Part shown: in pieces, positions 12,336 to 26,118 of the stretch
Layout: every line of letters starts with the position of its first letter
Position numbering within the stretch: position 1 is the stretch's first letter
Source of the DNA: Euglena gracilis
Lineage: Eukaryota; Euglenida; Euglenophyceae; Euglenales
Assembly (NCBI GenBank): GCA_039621445.1
Contig: CP154957.1
Span: forward strand, 33,254,942-33,318,941
Reading direction: 5' to 3'
DNA: 64,000 nucleotides
Translations under genes and position numbers: made by a program
Notes under the pieces: model-generated
Seen by the model: only the letters and a program-made list of their open reading frames with translations
Databases searched by the model: none
What the model was told of the DNA's origin: nothing

Positions 12336-12891
12336 TGGGATTGCTCTGGGATCTCCGGGCGGTGTGGCGAGAGTCGAAGAACCTTGACCCGAACCATCAC
12401 TGCAAAGGTCACCCATTTGACACGTGTCAGGTGTCGTACCCGCCCCATCTGTTCCCTTTTCTTACCTGCCCCCCCCCCCCGGAAACTGTCCTCTGCCCCC
12501 GTCCCAGCTAACCTGTCCTCAAAGGGACCTGTCTCCTCCCCTTGTATCTGCTGACCTTTCTTTTTGGAAATTTTTGAATTTTTTTGATTCTTTGTTTAAA
12601 TAGGCAATTTCCAAAGGTAAAAAAAATTCTGAGCATTCTTTCACGCTTTTGCTTACAAATTTGTAAAAAAAAAAGAATGTCTTTTCTGTTTTTTTTTGTC
12701 ATTGGGGCCGATATCATCAATTTTTTCCGTTTACATGGACCCACCCAGGAAACTGTCCTCTATCCACTATACCCGCTGACCTGTCCTTACAGGGACCTGT
12801 CTCAAACCTCATTTGCTGATTTGTCTGGAGATACTTTCCTGGGGGGGGGGGTAGGTGGACAGGACCAGTCCACCCCTTTTTTTTATAAGTC

Positions 12892-12904
12892 NNNNNNNNN
12901 NNNN
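12892..12904. other. Assembly gap of 13 N
   Basis: Thirteen undetermined bases lie just after a G run and a T run in non-coding DNA between the plus-strand coiled-coil exon and the end of the Rab gene. Confidence 1.
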
Positions 12905-13509
12905 GGGCCAGGTGAGGGTCGCCCCAATTTCTCGTGGAAACAGATGGTCAAAGCAGAAAAAAACCTTGTTGGGCTGCTCATCTGGGCAAAATGGCAAACG
13001 GTGCGCTTCCCCGAAGGCCGGAACTTGGTCAGTTTTTGATTCTGTAAAATAACAAAATTGTGCTCACCAATTTTAAAAAATATAAATATATAAAACGCCG
13101 TGATCAAATGTTTCCTGCAGAATCTCCCCAGCTGTGCATCTCCTTTTGCCCAGTGAGGCGGGGGTTGCCTCCCCAACGAGATCGTTGGCCCATTGGGCGG
13201 AGGCACGCCAGTGTGTGGTGTGGCGGGGCCAAAAAGACGGCGCCAGCTGAGGCAGGTCCAGAGGGTCGAGACCGGGGGTCAGGGGGGGGGGTCAGGGGGG
13301 CCGGGGGCAAAGATATACACAATAGGCCGGGGGAGGACGGCGCTGAGGGAAGAGGCCGGGCGGGCTGCGGGGAGTGATGGGCTGCGGCCAACGCCCATGG
13401 CACCGGAGAAGGTTTTCGGAGGAGGCAGAGATGGAGAGACGGCGGCCTGGGGAAGAGGACCGTATGGCCCACGACGGCCCGACGGACACCCCGGTCGGGG
13501 GCGGGGCGG

Positions 13510-16500
13510 TCACGCACAGCGGCAGTACGGGCGCTGCAGGCCGCGGCCCTCCCCCAGCTGCATGCCGGTGGCCCGCGCCGCCTCGCTGCGCTGCAGGAAC
13601 CGGCGCCCTGCGGCGGGAAGCAGGGAGTGGGAAGCGTACACCACCGCGGAGAGCCCCCCCCCCCCCCGCGGTGGCAACCGACAGAACCGCAGGCATTCGC
13701 AGGTTGGCACTTCACTTCACTTGGGGGGGGGGCAAGACCCTTCCCGTTTCATTTTTTTTGGCTTTCGGAGAGGCTTGCAACAAAATGCATGCTTGAAATG
13801 AACGTAGACGGGATACCTCGCCGTAAATCGCTTCCATAACAAAAGTCTCCGATTTGTCCGAAGCCCGAGACAGGTCGGCGCACACATGCAGACGTCCACA
13901 TAAGCCCCCCCCCCCCCCCGAACAACGTGGAGCTTGCACGCGCTGACGCAAATTTGCAAACCAAACACACCCAGCTCCTCGAACAGCTCCGTGATGCCCC
14001 GGGAGGTCTTGGCCGACGTCTCCACATGGAAAGCGTGGATGGCGGCGGCGAACTCCTGGAAAAAAAGGGGAGGCCACATCTGCATCGTATTAGGGCCACG
14101 GCCACACCATGGCCCTCCGCCCTCGGCCATGATTCGGGGGGGGGGGCAGCTGCTCTGTTGGGGATGGGGGCGGACCTCGGCATCAGACGCGGGCACCTGC
14201 CGCTGGGCGTCGAGGTCGCACTTGTTCCCTGCCGTTGGACGAAGAGGCAGCATTGCCCCCCTGCTGGCAGGGGGGGGGATGGCTCTGCAGGCAGATCTGA
14301 ACCTGGGTCGGAATGTCTTCCGCCCCATGTGGACGCCCTCCCTCGGTTAAGCAGCTCGGAAGGGTTCCCAATCGCTGTTTCTTTTTTTTTTTGTGGTGCG
14401 GATCAGTTAATACGCCACAACACAGAGCATTGTGTGGAATGCAAAAGTGCGAGAGACGTGGCCGATAGCTGAGGACAAGGCTGTGGTCTTTTCCTGTGCC
14501 TTTTTCGGAGGAGGGGGTGGGGTTCGAAGCATGCCCCCCACTGCCCCACAAAAAAACAACCAGGATGGACCTGGTCCACCCTGGTCTGCTGGCCGTTACG
14601 GGCGGTTGGGGGTTGCTCCGGGCACACCCGCCACGGCGATCTGCACATCCGGCGGCGCATTTCGCCGAATCTCCTGCACCCACTCCTTGGCCTCCAGGAA
14701 CGTGGCCTGGGCATCGGATGGAGGAGTGGGCTAATCTGATGTGGGGGGGGTGGTTGCTACCTTCCTTAAAGCCTGACCTGCACTGGGAAATGGACATGGC
14801 ACCCTGGAACTGGGAGCCAACTTCTCTAGAAAGAGGGTTAATGAGACCGCCCCCCTTCTAAAAGAAGGCTGGCTGGGGTCCTTTGTCGACCCCCCCCCCC
14901 CCGGGATGACTGTGACATTCATGATGTGCACACAGTGAATGATGCAATTTGTGGTTTGGGATAAACTTTGGGTTTGGGGTAACGTCCACGTTTTTTTTTT
15001 TGGGCTTTGGTTTCGAACTAACTGACTTGGTTCAGCAAGGAAATGAACCCCAACCATAACATATTGTCCCAGGAGAGTACAAAAAATAGCTCATTTTGGG
15101 AAAAAGATCATTTTGAGGGCATTTCTGTAAGGGCCCACTTTTCAGTAAAATCTTTGAAGCAAAAAAATTCGAATAATGCCCCCTAGAATGATAGCCCCCC
15201 CCCCCCTTGGGATTGTAACCAACTGTCCGAACAATGGCCCCATTTTTTGGTTCCAAGCAGCTTTCCATTTGGTGAGGGTTTGCTGCCAAATTTACGCCAA
15301 CGACATGACTCAGAGACTGTTGCATTCTTTTCCTGACCAGTTCAAGAATTCATAAGAGGGGATTTTGGTGGTGTGGCTAGCCCCTTCAACACTGACCCCA
15401 CCATCCAAATCAAAATGTTCATTTGGGTGGGTGGGCACCAGATCCCAAACCTATCCCCATCCCCCAATAACCCTAACTCCAAAGAAATCCGTGGAAAAAT
15501 GAAAAGCAAAAAAATGTTTTTTTTTGCCACAAAGAAGCGGGCACAAAACCCACCCACCCCTGATAACACTAATGAGACCCGTGCAGGGGTCCTTTGAGTT
15601 CCATTTGCCTGCGGAACTTGTAGAATGCAGTGCACAGCGCTTTCTGAGTTGTTCAAAAGACCTGCTGCCAGGAAAATGCAGCAAACTCACCCATATTATT
15701 TGGGTGACGCACATCAACACACCGTTTTCGTCACATCGTACACGAGGATGACAGCGGCGGATTGCCGAAAATACATTGGCACCAAAGAGTGGTATTGCTC
15801 CTGCCCGGCTGTGGCAAGGCAGATGCACATCTGGTGCATGTGATGAGGCAATATCAAATGATTGGTTACGGCAGTGGTGAGTTTGCCAATTGCACATGTT
15901 TCAAGGGGGACGGTTTTAATACCCCCCAAAATGCCATCCAACACTCTTTTGAGGTTTTGTGACAAATCAGCACACTTGTCAGGTTCCCGTCCCATCTAAT
16001 TGCTTTGAGGAAATATGGGGTCACGGTCAGGTGCGCTTGCATCTGAAGCGTGAAAGATTTCTTTGGTGTTCTTTGACTTCTGCGAAACGTGTTGTCAGCA
16101 CTCCGAATTCACCACTGATCACCCTTGGCGCCGAAGATTCCCAGACACTGTCGGCTGCTTTCAATCCGAATGGTAAAGTCAAACGGAAAATGCAGAATCC
16201 ATTCGACGCGAACAAGAAATGAATTTCCTCGGTTATATGCAAGATGATGGGGCCATTCAGGCAATGGGAGGCCACCGGTGTCCCAGATGGAGAAACGGAG
16301 ACGATGCCCGTCCACCTCCATATCCTTCGCCATGTACGATGCACTGCAAATGGTTGAGAACTGGAGAGAGGTCTGTTGGTTGCGCTTCAACCCACGGATG
16401 ACATCGGCAAAAATTCACTGCGCAACTCAGCTTCATCTGGCAAAACATACAAAACAAGACAACATTTCCAACAAAAGCATACACTTTTCATGATTGCCGA

Positions 16501-17305
16501 AAAGTTCTGCTCGAAAAAAATCTTTTTTGAAAAACCTGAAAATCACCTGAACTTCAGGGTGAAGAATGGAAACGCAGTAAACACAAGAAACTCCTTTGTT
16601 TTTTGGGTGCAATGCTTTCAGGATGATCGATCATGTCTCACCCTGGGAGTGGTGGCTGGGGGTTTTCCGGCGGGGCTTAACAACATCCTCGAATCCTCGA
16701 ACCACCTCGAACGACATCCAAGGATTTTTGTTAAAAAACCAAAGAAATTCTCCAGATTGAAAAAAAGGCCTTCAAGGAAAGCTTTGCCTTTTTCTTTCAA
16801 TCTTAGCTCATAATTCTCTCATTTTAGCTTTGAGTCCTTGTCCTTGAACTCAGAATCTCTCCGGCAGCACATTCATGGCACACACCCAATAGTGCTCTCG
16901 AGGTACTCCGAGAAAGTGTTCTTGGTGAATCGAATGACTGCGCGGTGCAAAGAATGGGCATTTGGCAAATGATGCCCCGACATGCTCCAAAATGGGTTCA
17001 CATCTTCTGGCACACACATCCTGAAACCACAGATAATGAAAAGAAATACTGAAAAGTTGGCTAAACTTTTTTCCCACGCGAAGGTTTTATTCTCCCCTTT
17101 GGGTCGTTGAGAGTGCATTGAAATCATTGCCGGCGGCAGATGAGAACCTTTACCAATCAAATACCGACGACACACATCCAAAAATTCGCAAACCCGACCA
17201 GGGAGGCGCACCGGTGCTCGTCTTCCCCACCGCCTTCGCCCCGACCAGCACCACCTTCAGCTCGATGGCGTTCGCCGCGGCAGGCTTCTTGTTCGCCCAC
17301 GCCAT
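13510..17305 (-). CDS. Rab5-type small GTPase, complete, eight exons
   Basis: A Rab-family GTPase likely acting in endosomal membrane traffic. Minus-strand exons are 17305-17212, 16937-16886, 16343-16276, 15808-15723, 14706-14628, 14228-14176, 14055-13971 and 13607-13510. All junctions are GT-AG and all phases agree, giving 204 residues. In order: start MAWANKK; P-loop [11 protein letters not shown]; switch [18 protein letters not shown]3 [13 protein letters not shown] followed by [18 protein letters not shown]4 NKCDLD; G5 HVETSAKTS. The C-terminus ...QRPYCRCA has a CXC-type cysteine pair suitable for prenylation but with one extra residue after it. ESTIG and PMYF are typical of the Rab5/21/22 group. 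An upstream in-frame ATG at 17353 is possible; 17305 is preferred because family members start close before the P-loop strand. Confidence 0.93.
16640..16760. repeat. Degenerate copy of the TCGAGG palindromic repeat
   Basis: ACATCCTCGAATCCTCGAACCACCTCGAACGACATCCAAGGAT, in a Rab intron, resembles the 43-bp unit of the arrays at 48.9 and 50.6 kb. It is a single decayed unit in the opposite orientation. Confidence 0.5.
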
Positions 17306-17353
17306 GGTCGCGGGGCCGTGCGACGCTGGCCCCGCTGGGGAGGTGGGCGGCAC

Positions 17354-18721
17354 TCAGTAACACAGCCTGGGCGAGCCATCACCGGCGCTGAGTCGGCCCC
17401 AACCCGCCCGGTCAGCACTGGTGCAATATTTGGCCAACGGCTCCCGGCGGTCGGTGCATGATAAAATGGACGCCGCATCAAACATCAGGGGGAACACGCT
17501 GGTTGCCCTCTCAGATGTCCCAAACACTCCAGTGTTGGCCAGAGATCGTTCCTGTCCCCCAGAAAAAAGCCTGCAGCAAATGGGATTTGCGTAAATTGGA
17601 TAATACCCAGTTGGGTTCAAATTTGCTTTAGGAGATGCTGGGGGTTGGTTTGCAAACCATTTCTGCTCCGTTTATGAGGTTCTTTAGGGCACGCTGCGGC
17701 AGAGCTTGCTGGGCCGGCAGAGGCTCTGGGGCTGGGGGTTGGAAATGACCCACAAAGTTGAAGGTGTATGGAAATTAACGTTCCCTACCACATATCCCTG
17801 ATACATGATAAACATACGATGTGTATGTTCCATACTTCCTGCGTCAGGTAAACCCTCAAAACATTGCAAATTTTTGCAAATTTCATAAAACTCTGATTTT
17901 GGACCATTTTATTGGACCGGTGAAAGCAAAAAAAAACCCCGAAGAATCTCAAAAGAAAATCCTTTATATTTTCTTGGAACCTGAAAAACGCTCAAAATCG
18001 CACTTCGGGATAGGATCGGTCAATAAAAAAAATACCCCACAAATGAGAACCCAAGTCTTGATTTGAGGCGGCCGGCCTCATTCTTTGGGGGTTCGAAGCG
18101 CTGCTCAAGAAGTGAAAAACAAAGGCACAGGGACGAAGACCCCGCTGTGTGCAAATATGATGGTCCAGGGCAACGCTCCTGGCGACTGGCGACTGGGGGG
18201 AGGAGCGGCGACAGCGCAACATATGGGCAGAGGTGGTGCCAGGCAGGCTTCTTTTTAAGAACCCCAGCCCCCCCCCCCCCCCGGGGGTCCCACGCCCGAG
18301 GATTGCCTGGGGATGGGCAGAGTGTGGTGTGTAGGGTATGAGGTATGGGGTATGATATGGGAAGAGGCCCAGGTCTGCGTTTTGACGCAAAGAACCGAAA
18401 ATTTTGGGAAATGCCCTCAGGCGGCCCGGCTTTTGGGGGGTCCTGTGCCGGGCTGGGGGGGTGGGGGGACCCGGGGCCACCACCCCCTCCCCCCCTCTGA
18501 CTTAAAAAGAAGCCTGGCGCCAGGGGGGAGGGGGAGGGGGTGTGGGGCACACCATTGGGGTGGGCTGTGCCGGCTGGAGATGGGTAGGCGCAATGCCCAG
18601 CAGCCCCGCCATCCGGGGCCGACAAACGGCGCCGGGCACTGGGACATCACCACAGCGCTGGTCTTGGGTCCTGCGGCGCTTGGGGGACCGAGTACCGAGT
18701 CGGCGCGGGGAGGAGGAGGGG
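17354..18721. other. No supported gene; spacer between Rab and TCAIM-like genes
   Basis: This is the upstream region of the Rab gene and the downstream region of the TCAIM-like gene. It contains T/A-rich DNA, a C17-G5 hairpin near 18265 and a GGGTATGAGGTATG short repeat at 18330-18360. The minus frames over 18420-18700 are open because of GC content. I see no reason to call them coding. Confidence 0.4.
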
Positions 18722-20666
18722 TCAGGGGGGAAGGGCGCGGGGGGAGGCGCAGGCCGCGTGCCACGGGATGCAGAGGGCGCCGTCGCCGCGCACCTTGAAG
18801 CGGTCGCCGACCACCAGCGGCAGCCCCGGCGCCCACGCCGCCCGCCACCGGCCCCGCTGCGCGTGGAGCGTCGCGGCGGCGTGCGCCATCGCGTCCGGCG
18901 GCAGCGCCGGGGGCATCGCGGCCGCGCCCGGCCCGCCCATCCCTGTGGGGCACTGGGACATGGCTGGGGCAAAATGCAGCCAGGTTGGCCTGATTTATCG
19001 GGGAAGAGAGCGATGGAAGGTGTGGGGGGGGGCACCAGACTTTCATTTAGTGCTTCGCCGCGGCGCAAAATTTTTTTCCACGACGCACGCGGCGCACAAT
19101 CGAAGTTTTGCCGTGGCACACCCGCGGCGCACCTGAAACGCTGCCGCGGCGCACCAACAACGCACCCACGGCGTACCGATGACGTTCCCGCGGCGCACGC
19201 TTTTCTTTGTCGCAGCACGGACAGGGGATAATTGGGATGGCTATGCCGCGGTGCACACGGCGCTGCTGCGGTCCACGCGGCGCACAGAAAGAAATCTTCC
19301 GCGGTGCATGCGGTCGCAAAATTTACAGTGCCGCGGCGCAGAAAAAAAATTCCGTGGCACACTAAATGAAAATATGGGGAGCACATAAAATCTAAATCTG
19401 AATTAAAAAGCAAAAAAAATGCCACAAATTCCGTAATTTTTTTTTATTTTGGATTAAAGGCCCGGCTCTTTTGCGTTTAGGGCTTTGGATGGCTAAGAGG
19501 ACACAATCCCCAACATCAAAAACTGAAAACTCACAATAGTTTTGGCACAGGGGGAAAACCGGTTTCGAAGACCTTCAGATCCAGGCTTAGGCGGCGCGAA
19601 TTGCCCAACCGATTTTTGCGTTTTTTGACGTTTTTTGGCTGTTTTAAAACCCCCCTAAAAGGGCACAAAATTTTATATTGAGAGGGGTGTGTGGCAGCTT
19701 TGGGCAAATTTTTATGAAAATGGTTTTGCGCGGTATTCCGCGCAAAACGATTTACGATTGTGTGTGAAGGTGTGAGTTGGGGGTGTAGTGGAACTGTTGG
19801 AAATGGGTCAAAAAGCACTGACTTTGAATGGGTGTGACATGGGGCTGTGTCTTCATGATTTATGTTAATAGCAGTATTTGAGAAATGAATGTATATTGCA
19901 AGCGTGTGTGGATAACCGCGTAAAACGAAACAAGAGGTGACAGACAAAGAGTTAAATGTTTAGGCGGATGTGTATGCGGATTACCGCTTAAAAGTGAAAA
20001 CAAAGCCTGGTACGCGGATTACTGCGTATCATAACACAAACAGTTTATGACTGGTAGGAGGCATAGGGGGGGGGGGGCATAGCAGCTGTGAGGTCAGAGA
20101 AGTCAGGCGGGAAACCACCTGGCCGGGTTAAGGGTGGGTAGAAAAAGCAAAGCATTTGTGGACGATGGGGTGGGGGGGGGGAAGATGGAAACCGCTTTAG
20201 AAATGAACTCTGCTGGTTTGTGGCAAAGTTTTGCAACCCTACTTGTGACACCAGTCACAGGCGTTAACCTTTGCCAAGGACACGGACAACAGACTTTGTT
20301 GCCAAGGCTGCCTGCAGTTTGCAACTGAATGGTGTCTGGAGTGTTGTGGTGAGTTTGAGGGGTGGAGGTTTATGGAAACCAGGGAGAGGAGATTGCACCA
20401 GCGGGGTTTGTCCAAACGAGAAGAGACGACCAGCCCTTAAATTTGGGCACTCAGAGCAGGGGTGGTTTCCAAAAGGACCGGACACACTTGTGCTGAGAGT
20501 GGTTAGATGGATGGAAGCCAGATGCATCGGGTCAAACATCAACCCGGCGTTGGTTGAGAACGACCGCCTTCTGGTTTACCCCCCTCCCATGTGGTTTCTA
20601 ACTGTGGAGACCACGGTTGCCTCCTCCGGAGGCATGTTGCCGGACCCGAAGGAGGAAGAAAAAAAA

Positions 20667-20701
<35 letters not shown>

Positions 20702-23375
20702 AAAAAAAAAAAAAAAAAGAGAAAAAAAAAAAACAAAAAAAGAAACATCTGTCTTTCAGCGAAAACTGCAGCTTTTCAAAGGAAAAATGCTGTAAAACTT
20801 TTTCAAAAAATAATTGAAAAGACCTTGATTTTTTCAGAACTTGGAGGACTCCTTCCGAAACCCCCCTGAAATTTCTCTGTCCATATCTTGAATCACTTCT
20901 TCGTCAGCCTTCCCCAAACCCTGATTTTGGGCCACCAACACCGTTGGGTTCCAAGTGGAGGGCTCTGGGAGGTGCTTTTGTTCCTCCTCAGAAATCAACC
21001 TCAGGTTTTTGGCCTTTTTTCGGGACGGTAACAAAATATCTTCTCCACCGTAGCTCACCCGGCCTGGCGACTGACACGTACGTTCCACTACTCTCCCTGC
21101 AGCCACACCTTCACCGCTAGCCAGGGGGAACATTACCGCCTCCTTATTGGAGAGGAGGGTGTACACCTCCTGCTCAAATGCCAGGCGGGTTTCCGCCTGC
21201 TCGGGTACTTGCTGTCCCGGCGCAGCAGCCACAGCTCCCTTTCAACCTGTCCCGCCCAACTTTCAATAACGATGTCGCCACACGTCACCACTGACACCGA
21301 CAATACTGGGAGACTGAAACATCTCAAACACAACCCATCAGGACAGCAACAAGCTGCGGGTTTCCGCCCAAACCTCATCTGTGCGGAAACCCGCGCAAAA
21401 TAAAAACGAAGTAGGCGGATAACCGCCCACTGCTACCATTCACCAACGTCTCAAAGTCCTCCTCCCTCTCCCCCAAACTTGTTCATTAACAACTTCACGT
21501 AATGGCCGACTTCTGGAGGTTTCTGCGCGTTCCCAATTCCTGCTCCCACGTGTCATGCACAAACACAAACTGTTCTCATTCTGAAACCCTTCTGCGCGGG
21601 TTTCCGCCTGAGAGATCATCACTGCTTTACGCGGTAAACCGCCTGACCTCGTTTTTACCTTTATTCCCAGGCCAGTGCCCCCCGTCAGGGCAGCATCTCT
21701 TCATCACAAAAACAAATTTTGCGCGGTTTACCACCTAAAACATCCCTTTCCAGAAATTATGGCATCTTTTGGGCAGTGCTGTGTGTTCACCTCCCCCATC
21801 ACTGGACCTCGGGACTCACGGGAGGTTCAAAAATGCGCGGGTTACTTAAGCGGTTGCCTCTTCTTCACCTGCAACACCGTGTCACCCCCCCTCCAGAGGA
21901 GGGGTCCGGCAGCATCGCCAAACAACCCGGGCTCCGGAGGCCAGGTGTTCTCTGGCTGTTTTCTGTTTTCAAATTTTCAGGGCGTGTTTTCAGGGGGTGT
22001 TTTTCCAAACCCCCTAAAACAGCCATAAATTTTCAAAATCACCACTTTGTCAAAATGCTTAAAATGGACCTTAAACGACCCAAATTTTCGTGCTGGTGTC
22101 GTCCTCTCAAAATTTTGAGCACAAAACAGCGAGTTTCGCAAACGGAAAACCGCGCACCCCAAACGTGCAAAAAAAAAGAAATTTTTTTGGCAATTTGCGC
22201 CGCCTAAGCCAGGGGAGGAACGCCCCAAAAAGAAGACATCCAACGTCCCCCCATTGGGCATGGAAGGGGCCCGGGGGTGCGGGACGGCCCGGCCCCGATG
22301 GGCGGGTTGAAGAGGACCTCCACGCCGGTCTCCGCAGTGACGGCCTCCCCGAGGCGCCGCGCCGCGGCGTGGGCGTTGGCGCGCCGGCGGAACCGCCGGG
22401 CGGGGCCGGCCCACGGGGTGTGGCGGAGGAGGGCCAGCAGGTCGGGGGTCGGGCAGTCGTGGCGCACCTCGAGGTAGCCCTCCGCGCTGTGGCGGCAGGG
22501 CCCCGGCCAGGAAAGGGGGCACAGCGTTGATGGGAACCCGCAGCACTGTACCTTCCCACCCCCTGCCTTGGGCCTTGACCCCACACCAGCCAAGGCTCCC
22601 CAGCACATACAAATGAACTAAATGTATGTAGTTCCGTATGCAGGTATGCATGCATGCATGCAGGTATGTATGTATGCATGCATGCATGTATGTATATGTG
22701 TATGTATGTATGTATGTATGTATGTATGTATGTATGTATGTATGTATGTATGTATGTATGTATGTATGTATGTATGTATGTATGTATGTATGTATGTATG
22801 TATGTATGTAGTATGTATGTAGTATGTATGTATGTATGTATGTATGTATGTATGTATGTATGTATGTATGCATGCATGCATGTATGTATATGTGTATGTA
22901 TGTATGTATGTATGTATGTATGTATGTATGTATGTATGTATGTATGTATGTATGTATGTATGTATGTATGTAGTATGTATGTAGTATGTATGTATGTATG
23001 TATGTATGTATGTATGTATGTATGTATGTATGTATGTATGTATGTATGTATGTATGCATGCATGCATGCATGCATGCATGCATGCATGCATGCATGCATG
23101 TATGTATGTATGTATGTATGTATGTATGTATGTATGTATGTATGTATGTATGTATGTATGTATGTATGTATGTAGTATGTATGTATGTATGTATGTATGT
23201 ATGTATGTATGTATGTATGTATGTATGTATGTATGTATGTATGTATGTATGTATGTATGTATTTATGTATGTATGTATTTCTGTATGTATGTATGTATGT
23301 ATGTATGTATGTATGTATGTATGTATGTATGTATGTATGTATGTATGTATGTGTGTATGTACCTCCCCCCCCTAC

Positions 23376-23410
<35 letters not shown>

Positions 23411-23695
23411 TGTATGTATGTATGTATGTATGTATGTATGTATGTATGTATGTATGTATGTATGTATGTCTATGTCATGTATGTAGTATGTAGTATGTAT
23501 TATGTATGTATGTATGTCTGTATGTATGTATGTATGTCGTATGTATTTATTTTTGTATGTATATATGTATGTATGTTTCTATGTATTTATGTATGTATGT
23601 ATGTATGTTTTTATGTATGTATGTATGTATGTATGTATGTATGTATGTATGTATGTATGTATGTATGTATGTGTGTATGTACCTCCCCCCCCTAC

Positions 23696-23730
<35 letters not shown>

Positions 23731-23938
23731 TGTATGTATGTATGTATGTATGTATGTATGTATGTATGTATGTATGTATGTATGTATGTATGTATGTATG
23801 TATGTATGTATGTATGTATGTATGTATGTATGTATGTATGTATGTATGTATGTATGTATGTATGTATGTATGTATGTATGTATGTATGTATGTATGTATG
23901 TATGTATGTATGTGTGTATGTACCTCCCCCCCCCCTAC

Positions 23939-23973
<35 letters not shown>

Positions 23974-25158
23974 TGTATGTATGTACCTCCCCCCCTGTCC
24001 AACGACCGCTAAATAGCGCTACTAACTGGGGGGGGGCGTTGGACAAGACCGAGGTCAAAATTTCTTCTCCCGCTTCGCCCCCCCCCCCCAAGGTGAAGTA
24101 AAAACATAGCAATCGTGTGGTCCATACTCTGACGGACCAGCAACAACAGCATCGGCAACATCTCCAGTAGAACGCCGACAGAGAACTTGTGGACCAGGCA
24201 CAAAATCCGCCATGAAAGTTGTAAGAAAAGGCTGGAGGCAAGAACGCGAACGTCTGGAAAAAAAGATCACCTGGAAAAAGATCGCTACTGACCGGGGGGG
24301 GGGGTCGTTGGAAAAGGCTGGTCGTTGGACAAGGGGGGGTATGTATGTATGTATGTATGTATGTATGCATGTATGTGTGAAAATGCCCCCAACTCCCCTG
24401 GATCGGGCCTCTGGGCATGGGGCGGTCGTGTTGGGACCTGTCACTGCCAGATGTAGAGCCCCCGCCTCCCCCTCTGTCTCTGCCTCCGTCTCCAGCGCTC
24501 TGTGGGCCCCGTCAGCCCCGGCGGGGCCCCCGAGGGCGAGGGCGTTGACCGCGGCGGCGCACTCAGCCTCGAAGCGCCGCAGAAACGTCAGCCGGTGGGC
24601 GAGCCCCACGGTGGGGCAGGCCACGAGGGCCCGCAGGGGCATGCAGGCGTCGAGTGCCGCCCGCTGCGCCTCGCTCACCTCCCGCCGGAGCACCTCCCCG
24701 CCCTGGAACGCCCGGTCGATGAGGCCGCGCCGGGGGGCAGGGCAGATGCGCTGCAGCCCAGCCTCGGACCCCCCCAACTGGTGGCTGCGCTCTTCGTACC
24801 CAGAAAATTATCGCAAAAAAAGTCGGCAAGTCGGCAGTGCTTAGACCAGCGGCCGGGGGCGGGGGGGGGGGGTCGGAGTAAACTTTGATTCTGGTGGAAC
24901 TTTTGGGTGGGCAGGATGCAAAGAAGGATTTCGGTGGGGATCAGCCAGACACGCAGGGAATGCGTGCTGGTGTGTGTCGTGTTCCCGTACCGCGCAAAGG
25001 CACGGAACGCTGCGTCAGCCTGGCATGGTCGGGCCTCGCCACCGTCCTGGGTGGGAGTGGATGAACTGCACCACGTACGACAGGTCCTGGGAGCTGCGGG
25101 CGCACACGTCGCCATTGTCTGCTTTGCACCGCGGCGGTGTGGGGCACCCCATACCCCT

Positions 25159-25204
<46 letters not shown>

Positions 25205-25212
25205 CCACAACC

Positions 25213-25249
<37 letters not shown>

Positions 25250-25822
25250 CTGTGGGCGGACCTGACACCGACCAGCTACAGCCGCAGCGCAGCCGTCGTG
25301 CCACACGTCGCCCCAGCGAGTACAGCTGGAGGTGGCCGGGGCCTCATCCACCGAGCCCAGGGCTGCCCGGCATCGTGCATCCATTGGACCCCAGCCCTCC
25401 CCCATATGCCCCACACACTTTCCTTGCTGGACATGTTTGGCTCGGGTCCCTGCATAGAAATAGCGTTGCGGTGTGAGATCTGGGTGTTGCAAAGACGATG
25501 TGTCGCATACAAAGACCTGTCCGAAAGGGAGCACCGAATCCCGCCCAACGCCGAAAGAAGACTCTTGAGGACCATTTGGTGGTTCCACAGCTGTGGAGCC
25601 ATCAGGCAGGAATGTCGCCCCGCTGGACCATTGCTGGTGTGGGTGGCCTGTGGGCGCCGCTCCCCCTGGGCCCTACAGCCCTCCTCTCCCCGGGGGTGCC
25701 CCTGGCCGGAATGATGTACACGTGGAAGCGGATGGTCTGCAAAATGGGCTTCATCGCGTTCCGCTCCAGTTCCTGCCGCCCACCGGCCCCCACACACCCC
25801 CTGGCACACAGGTGCTGCTACA

Positions 25823-25870
<48 letters not shown>

Positions 25871-25936
25871 CACACACGCATACACACACGCACGCACACA
25901 CACACGCACGCACGCACACACACACACACACACACA

Positions 25937-25988
<52 letters not shown>

Positions 25989-26043
25989 CACACGCACGCA
26001 CACACGCACGCACACACACACACACGCACACACACGCACACAC

Positions 26044-26118
<75 letters not shown>

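Noticed and set aside
21977-24418. Long Ile-His-Thr-Tyr / Met-Tyr-Val-Cys frames
   Set aside because: Translation of the ATGT array in several frames on both strands; not proteins.
25158-25714. Polyglutamine protein on the plus strand
   Set aside because: The (CAA)n tract lies in an intron of the minus-strand gene; the surrounding plus frame has no exon-like features.
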